A DNA stretch of 64,000 bases. It comes from Membranipora membranacea. Lineage: Eukaryota > Bryozoa > Gymnolaemata > Cheilostomatida > Membraniporidae. The stretch covers positions 33,048,001-33,112,000 of the forward strand of contig OU612065.1 in the NCBI GenBank assembly GCA_914767715.1, in the 5' to 3' direction. This document shows, piece after piece, positions 57,600 to 64,000 of this stretch. The notes under the pieces were generated by a model. It did not search any database. It was not told the origin of the DNA and saw nothing but the letters and a program-made list of their open reading frames with translations. The position numbers and the translations under genes were made by a program. Within the stretch, counting starts at the first letter, position 1. Every line of letters starts with the position of its first letter.

Positions 57600-58680
57600 A
57601 CTCAGTTCTCCACACTCATATCAATTCACAGAATTCCGAGCTAGCTGTAAGTATAACTTTCAAACTGTGAACCTGCATATCTCATATCTGGAAGCTGGCA
57701 TTTAAATCAACTTGATTCTTGTGATTTGAAATTACAGAGTGGGTCATAAATTATTGTCTACACCTCATGTATTGTATAGAAATGTGGTACATATTTTGTT
57801 TTAGGGTTAGGCTGTTACAGACATCATTTTGAATTGTTTCATTCTCTCTCCAGATAAAACATAATGAAGGTATTTGTACTGATCTCAATGCTTATCGCTT
57901 CAATTGGTAAGTTTAAAAAGTTCAAATATCAATAAAGCATGTATAAGATATAAGATCTCCCATGGTCTTTTGTCCGATTTAAGATTTTTTTTACATAGAA
58001 AAAAACCACTTATCAAATATTTATTCTCATCTGGATTCCAACTTTGACTCAGACTAAAGCTGAAGCTTTTTCAATACATGATACTTAGCCTGTTCCCTCC
58101 CCCCCCCTAATGTATGTCATGAAAGAAAGTGAGAGTGAGCTCATATTAGATATATGTTCTCATCTATCTTTACAGCTGTCTCACAGACAGAAGGTGGAGT
58201 TGCAGAAGCAATTTATAAAGCGGGGGTGAAAAGTGGAGCTGCACTCGATAAGTTTTTTGGCTAACTTGGTGAAACGAAACAGGTAATAACTGGAAAAGTA
58301 ACAAAAATACTTTGATATGATCATTTTGTGAAATTTTAGTCTGAACGACCATACACCTGATTTTAATGAACAGGACCGGTTAAACTGGTTTGAAGTCATC
58401 AATCTACAAATCAGAATGATTCCATCGAATGACCTGTGGCATGTATCTTTCGGATACTTACTACAATGTTATCACCAAACCAATGATTATAGTAATTTCT
58501 ATTCAGTTTTCTACATTTTTCAGGGTTCAATGCAACATGTAAACCACGATGAGAAGTATACCATGAGTTTAGTATCACCGCATTGTTTTTTGTCTGAAAC
58601 ATTAAAATCCATTGTATTGTACAAAACCTTGATATATTTTTTGTTCCAAATATATAAAATATTGACTTACAACGATGAAA
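57600..58680 (+). CDS. Secreted peptide precursor, copy 14 (intact, short class, 43 aa)
   Basis: 5'UTR exon to 57646; signal exon from 57854, coding 57864-57906 (MKVFVLISMLIASI); mature exon coding 58176-58264; 3'UTR donor CAG|GTAATA at 58283; 3'UTR exon from 58524 after TTTTTCAG, with TATAAA near 58653 as a possible variant poly(A) signal. The mature exon differs from copy 13 by Gly for Ala (TEGG for TEAG) and Lys for Asn near the end (LDKFFG for LDNFFG), so the pair is diverging while staying open. It shares the ten-codon deletion. All splice sites are canonical. Function unknown; a secreted, Lys-bearing, possibly amidated helix is the supported description. Confidence 0.8.
58014..58075 (+). 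pseudogene. Decayed duplicate mature exon in intron 2 of copy 14
   Basis: ATATTTATTCTCATCTGGATTC followed by CTCAGACTAAAGCTGAAGC, as in copies 2, 3 and 13. No usable acceptor or frame. Confidence 0.5.
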
Positions 58681-58709
58681 TTTCCCATTTATCAGTTGCA
58701 AAGAATAAA

Positions 58710-60560
58710 GAGCAAATAAAGCAAATAAAGAGCAAAGAATAATATTTGTTGTTTTATAGTTAATTTGTGTAGTCTGAGTGTCTATATTTTGCATACACCT
58801 CTTGTATATATTGAAAGGAATATTTTCGTATATACAAAATTGTCAGGGAGGTACAAAATATTGAGTTGTCTACCCCGTCACCTGGAATTGTTGCGCAGGA
58901 CACCATGTTTTAACTAACAAATACGGTGTAAATACAAATATTTTTCTGTGCTCCATTGGCTGCAAAACAGCTGATGAAAGCCATTCACGCTAACATATCC
59001 CGAGGAGCGTAGATTAAGACTATACCAATAATCAGTAATAATACTACATGCTATGACACCAAGTATGTGTTTTTTTAGCATCAGCAAACATATTTTCAGT
59101 AATATTTTTGTCAATCATTTGTTCTGACGAGAATATGGCCTCATTCTCATATCACTTCTCTCCACTTAGGCATGTAGGATGTTTTATACAAAGTAGATCC
59201 TCGCTCAACCAGTTTGCGATTTTGTACTTTTTAATTGGTAGCAAAGTTTTGTAATCATTCCGCTAGAATAGATTGGCTGATGTATTCTAAATATGCAATT
59301 GCTGCCAACATTGACAGATTGCACAAAACAAAATGTAGGGTACGGTACGACTTAATAGATTTGAACATCAGCATTTCGTCGGCTTATCATTACATTACCT
59401 GGAGTGTTCTGTGCTTTGAAATATTGTCAGTGGAAAACTTTTTACACATAATCTCTTTAACAATATCTTCTCGTGGAGGGATGAGTAGGCCTATTTGCTT
59501 GGCTTCTAGAAGTGTGGTATGAAGGGAGTATCACAAGCTTTCATGCAACAATTTGGAACTAATCACTCTCAACTCAAATGGACTGCCTTCGAGTTACATA
59601 GTGATGAAACGAAAAGAAAAGATTTGCCCCGATCGGGGAAGCTCTGAATTATATGGTATATGGGTATAAAGAAGCAAGAGTAAATCAAACAGGCCTATCA
59701 TTCAATGACACAATAGGACTCGTCTGGTGGTCACTGTAAATTCTAAATTTATCAATGCAGCCGATAATAATAATCTGAGAGCTTTGAAAGATTATCTGCT
59801 TATAGGCTGTAATTTTCAGTGAGATTAGCTCATTGAATTTGAACAAGATTTTCACAGTGTCTATTTGACATTTGTTTGCCTTTCACTTGACATCAACTTC
59901 TCAGCCGAGGAAAATTGGATGTATTGTTGGTCTCCAAGTTATTTACCCATGAAGCCATAATCAAAATAAGCCAGTCAGAATGTTAATTTTGTTTACACTG
60001 GCATTCATAGGCAACCTTCACAGAACTTATAAGGTACCAGTTGATTTAAAAAATGGACAACCTGTGGATAAACACACAGATTATCATATAATGCTGGCTC
60101 AACTCTTGAAGTTGACCAAGAAGCACGGAAAATTATTGAAACATTGTTGCAAATACTGGAAAATAAGTGCACGAGAGAATTTGAGGTTTTTTTGCGAGGC
60201 AATCTCATTCTGGGCTTAATAACTCTGTACAATGATGTGCTTTGAAGCAGAGTTGGTGAAACAATTGGATGAAAATATACAAATGGAATTTGGACAATTA
60301 TCTAGTAGTTTGCATAAAAGGTTACAACTTCCCGCCCTCTCACTCTTCTGTCAAAGAATGATCATGATTGCACTTCCACTCAAACAACCATCATTATAAA
60401 AATGAATATTCGCGAATTTAAAAACTCACCGCATTCATTATCATAAGCACAAGTGTGTCATGATGACTTGTTACAAGTACAATGGAATGTGTGTGAAGGA
60501 TTGACAAACGGTATTAATTATACTTAGTTTGACAATTAAAAACTTTAATACTTTCTGCCA
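58710..60560 (-). repeat. Left arm of inverted repeat D (foldback family)
   Basis: Reverse-complement partner of 62106-64000. The arms are very similar: the longest open frames in each translate identically. One clear difference is TTTTATAG, present near 58750 and absent at the mirrored site near 63960. The arm contains foldback-family sequence in reverse orientation plus the end of the copy 14 flank. Confidence 0.88.
59980..60245 (+). other. Overlapping open frames conserved in foldback copies
   Basis: Besides the frame beginning MLILFTLAFIGNLHRTYKVP, a +1 frame from about 60080 reads NAGSTLEVDQEARKIIETLL and ends RGNLILGLITLYNDVL-stop at 60244, with the balanced composition of a real protein C-terminus. 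Equivalent sequence exists at 32.85-33.05, 35.0-35.2, 48.4-48.55 and 62.47-62.7 kb with changes. It may be the last exon of a gene once carried by this family; no domain is recognised. Confidence 0.3.
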
Positions 60561-62110
60561 AAATGTGGTGATTATAAAAATATATGACAATAGTAATACT
60601 TCGTTGTTCTGTTGATGACCGTTGAGTCTTTTAATTCAGATTTGAAGATGACTATATTTTGCCTTCACAACAGGAGTTGACATCCTGTACCAAAACTGAT
60701 CACACCATAACATTATCAGCAATTAATGGTTTCCGTCATAACTTCCAAAAAACAAAACATAAGACATGACAATATATTGCATCCTACGAATGTATATTTT
60801 TAGCATGAGGCAATGTAAGCTTGATATCCGGCTCAAAAGCATTTTTTTGGTTCACATTAATTACAGTAGAAATAATTGCAGCATTTTTGGTCTGCAATAC
60901 ACATATCAATCATCACAATCAGTAACAATAACAGACGGCGTGGTAATTTTTACCAAAAAAAAGGAAACCATTATTCAATTTGATACAATATTACCAAATC
61001 AAGAATACTTCCAGTTGGTTAGAAGCTTAAAGGAAAAATGTTTCATATATAAAGAAGCTTCAACTAACAGCAATCACTCAGTTTTCCACAAACATATCAA
61101 TCTTCAGAATTCAAAACTAGCTGTAAGTAAACTTGTTAACCTGTGAACATGTAATACCTCATGTCTGAAAGTTGTCATTTGAAGTCACTTGAGTATTTTG
61201 ATTATGAACCACAAGGATGGTCATGAATCATTGTCTCAATACAAAGGAATACATTATTACGGGTAGAGCCATTTTAGGCAGCAGTTTGATTTGTTTCATC
61301 TACCCTATTTCAGATTTACAACATGAAGGTCTTTGGTAAGTTTACAAATGTTAAAATATAAATAAACAAAGAAGTGAAGTCTTCAACATCTTATTACTGA
61401 TCATCAGACTTTTGCTCTGTTTGGGATGTATTTCTTCACCAAGGGAAATACCACAACCTGTGTACCCCATTGTGTGTCATGATACCATATATCATACAAA
61501 AGTAAGCACATATCAGATATCTTTTCTCATCTGTCTTTCCAAATAGAATACATCAGCTAAACTATGCTGGCAGAATTATCAGAAAACTTTGCTACAAATA
61601 AAGATGTACAACATCGCTCACCAGTTGAGCGAGGAATTACTTTGTATCAATTGTCCTACATGCCTGTGGAGTGGAGTGGAGTGGAGAGAAGTGATATGTG
61701 AATGGGGCCATATTTTCCACAGAACCACTGACTACTGAAAATATGCTGACAGATGCTGAAAAAAATCAAACTTTGTGTAGCAGCATGTAGTATGAGTACT
61801 GATTATTGGCATAGTCTAAACTACGCTCCTTGTGATTATTGAGAGTGAATGGCTCTCAACTATTTCTATTTGTTAGACAAAGATGCTCTGAGCATGGAGT
61901 TAGCTCTGAATGATATTGTATGTGGGCTGAGGGAGGCAAAGGTAAATCAACTATTTGTAAGCCTGGTATATATTCATTACATGTCTACAAAGGAGCTCTT
62001 GATGTTATACTATATCATTCTCAGCTATCTCAGTTATATGGTGTACAGGAAGCAATTTTGGTATTTTTCTCTCTCACTCTTGGATGGTAGTTCCATAGTA
62101 GGTGTTGGCA
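60561..62110 (+). repeat. Second copy of the 46.4-48.0 kb segment, in the loop of inverted repeat D
   Basis: Nearly identical to 46427-47958. The borders coincide with the ends of the D arms: AATTAAAAACTTTAATACTTTCTGCCA before it is mirrored by TGGCAGAAAGTATT...AATT after it. A GTGGAGTGGAGTGGA expansion at 61667-61682 distinguishes it. Confidence 0.9.
61000..61335 (+). pseudogene. Secreted-peptide gene copy 12 (duplicate of copy 11)
   Basis: Same structure as copy 11: promoter with TATATAAAG at 61046-61054, 5'UTR exon to 61122, and a 13-base signal exon remnant (61323-61335, ATGAAGGTCTTTG) joined to GTAAGT. No mature exon follows; foldback DNA starts at about 61543. Because the 30-base deletion is shared, it arose before the 1.5-kb segment was copied. 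Confidence 0.8.
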
Positions 62111-64000
62111 GAAAGTATTAAAGTTTTTAATTGTCAAACTAAGTATAATTAATACCGTTTGTTAATCCTTCACACACATTCCATTGTACTTGTAACAAGT
62201 CATCATGACACACTTGTGGAATCAGAGAGACAGAAGTCATTGTAAGCGGAGCTAACTTCCTGTCTTTTGCTTATGATAATGAATGCGGTGAGTTTTTTAA
62301 ATTCGCGAATATTCATTTTTATAATGATGGTTGTTTGGGTGGAAGTGCAATCATGATCATTCTTTGACAGAAGAGTGAGAGGGCGGGAAGTTGTAACCTT
62401 TTATGCAAACTACTAGATAATTGTCCAAATTCCATTTGTATATTTTCATCCAATTGTTTCACCAACTCTGCTTCAAAGCACATCATTGTACAGAGTTATT
62501 AAGCCCAGAATGAGATTGCCTCGCAAAAAAACCTCAAATTCTCTCGTGCACTTATTTTCCAGTATTTGCAACAATGTTTCAATAATTTTCCGTGCTTCTT
62601 GGTCAACTTCAAGAGTTGAGCCAGCATTATATGATAATCTGTGTGTTTATCCACAGGTTGTCCATTTTTTAAATCAACTGGTACCTTATAAGTTCTGTGA
62701 AGGTTGCCTATGAATGCCAGTGTAAACAAAATTAACATTCTGACTGGCTTATTTTGATTATGGCTTCATGGGTAAATAACTTGGAGACCAACAATACATC
62801 CAATTTTCCTCGGCTGAGAAGTTGATGTCAAGTGAAAGGCAAACAAATGTTAAATAGACACAGTGAAAATCTTGTTCAAATTCAATGAGCTAATCTTACT
62901 GAAAATTACAGCCTATAAGCAGATAATCTTTCAAAGCTCTCAGATTATTATTATCGGCTGCATTGATAAATTTAGAATTTACAGTGACCACCAGACGAGT
63001 CCTATTGTGTCATTGAATGATAGGCCTGTTTGATTTACTCTTGCTTCTTTATACCCATATACCATATAATTCAGAGCTTCCCCGATCGGGGCAAATCTTT
63101 TCTTTTCGTTTCATCACTATGTAACTCGAAGGCAGTCCATTTGAGTTGAGAGTGATTAGTTCCAAATTGCTGCATGAAAGCTTGTGATACTCCCTTCATA
63201 CCACACTTCTAGAAGCCAAGCAAATAGGCCTACTCATCCCTCCACGAGAAGATATTGTTAAAGAGATTATGTGTAAAAAGTTTTCCACTGACAATATTTC
63301 AAAGCACAGAACACTCCAGGTAATGTAATGATAAGCCGACGAAATGCTGATGTTCAAATCTATTAAGTCGTACCGTACCCTACATTTTGTTTTGTGCAAT
63401 CTGTCAATGTTGGCAGCAATTGCATATTTAGAATACATCAGCCAATCTATTCTAGCGGAATGATTACAAAACTTTGCTACCAATTAAAAAGTACAAAATC
63501 GCAAACTGGTTGAGCGAGGATCTACTTTGTATAAAACATCCTACATGCCTAAGTGGAGAGAAGTGATATGAGAATGAGGCCATATTCTCGTCAGAACATA
63601 TGATTGACAAAAATATTACTGAAAATATGTTTGCTGATGCTAAAAAAACACATACTTGGTGTCATAGCATGTAGTATTATTACTGATTATTGGTATAGTC
63701 TTAATCTACGCTCCTCGGGATATGTTAGCGTGAATGGCTTTCATCAGCTGTTTTGCAGCCAATGGAGCACAGAAAAATATTTGTATTTACACCGTATTTG
63801 TTAGTTAAAACATGGTGTCCTGCGCAACAATTCCAGGTGACGGGGTAGACAACTCAATATTTTGTACCTCCCTGACAATTTTGTATATACGAAAATATTC
63901 CTTTCAATATATACAAGAGGTGTATGCAAAATATAGACACTCAGACTACACAAATTAACAACAAATATTATTCTTTGCTCTTTATTTGCTTTATTTGCTC
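62106..64000 (+). repeat. Right arm of inverted repeat D, cut by the window end
   Basis: Mirror of 58710-60560. At the window's last base the sequence is still matching the region just downstream of peptide gene copy 14, so the repeat probably continues. The open frames at 62499-62738, 63196-63483 and 63604-63804 are mirror images of those in the left arm. Confidence 0.88.

Larger units (their letters stand above)
57005..58893 (+). repeat. Right arm of inverted repeat C
   Basis: Mirror of 50772-52655, carrying copy 14. The end at 58893 coincides with a switch into the GCGCAGGACACCATG junction. The last 180 bases also belong to the next inverted repeat (D), so the two structures overlap. Confidence 0.85.

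Overview
This is AT-rich animal genomic DNA, probably from an invertebrate. Genes have GT-AG introns (mostly GTAAGT donors), TATA boxes and AATAAA signals, and there are Ty3/gypsy-type and CR1/Jockey-like non-LTR retroelements, SINE-like heads, MITE-like elements and a satellite. I see no bacterial or viral gene organisation and cannot name the phylum.

The main content is a cluster of about fourteen copies, intact or broken, of one small secreted-peptide gene that I do not recognise. The full gene has four exons: a short 5'UTR exon behind a TATATAAAG box; a signal exon (MKVFVLIS...ASI) ending in a phase-1 intron; an exon with the whole mature peptide, rich in Ala, Gly, Val and Lys and ending in Phe-Gly-stop; and a 3'UTR exon. 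The product looks like a short helical peptide that could be C-terminally amidated, as in many antimicrobial or signalling peptides; that role is inference. Five copies look intact: 2.8-3.2 kb (+), 6.8-7.3 kb (-), 11.1-11.8 kb (+), 51.4-51.8 kb (-) and 57.9-58.3 kb (+). The last two form a shorter class lacking exactly ten codons. The others are broken at 0.7-1.5, 15.3-16.3, 20.2, 22.9-23.2, 23.5-25.3, 27.0-29.5, 30.7, 46.9-47.2 and 61.1-61.3 kb by nonsense changes, exon loss, internal duplication or retroelement insertion.

Layout: 0-8 kb, one broken copy, then an inverted repeat with an intact copy in each arm. 8-14.7 kb, one intact copy in old repeats. 14.7-21.8 kb, a broken copy, a Ty3/gypsy pol fragment and a partial duplicate of the flank. 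21.8-31 kb, five broken copies; 23.2-26.9 kb is a diverged duplicate of 10.6-14.1 kb. 31-36 kb, a foldback-like repeat with a non-LTR reverse transcriptase in its loop. 36-41.5 kb, mostly unique DNA with exon-like segments and strong palindromes. 41.5-46.4 kb, more foldback-family DNA split by a ~348-bp tandem satellite. 46.4-50 kb, a gene remnant and foldback copies. 50-59 kb, an inverted repeat with the two short-class genes around a 4.3-kb unique spacer. 58.7-64 kb, a further very similar inverted repeat, cut by the window end, whose loop holds a copy of 46.4-48.0 kb.

Together this looks like a fast-turning-over, birth-and-death peptide multigene locus, shuffled by inverted duplication and mobile elements. 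The conserved promoter, signal exon and splice sites suggest the intact copies are still expressed as one co-regulated family.
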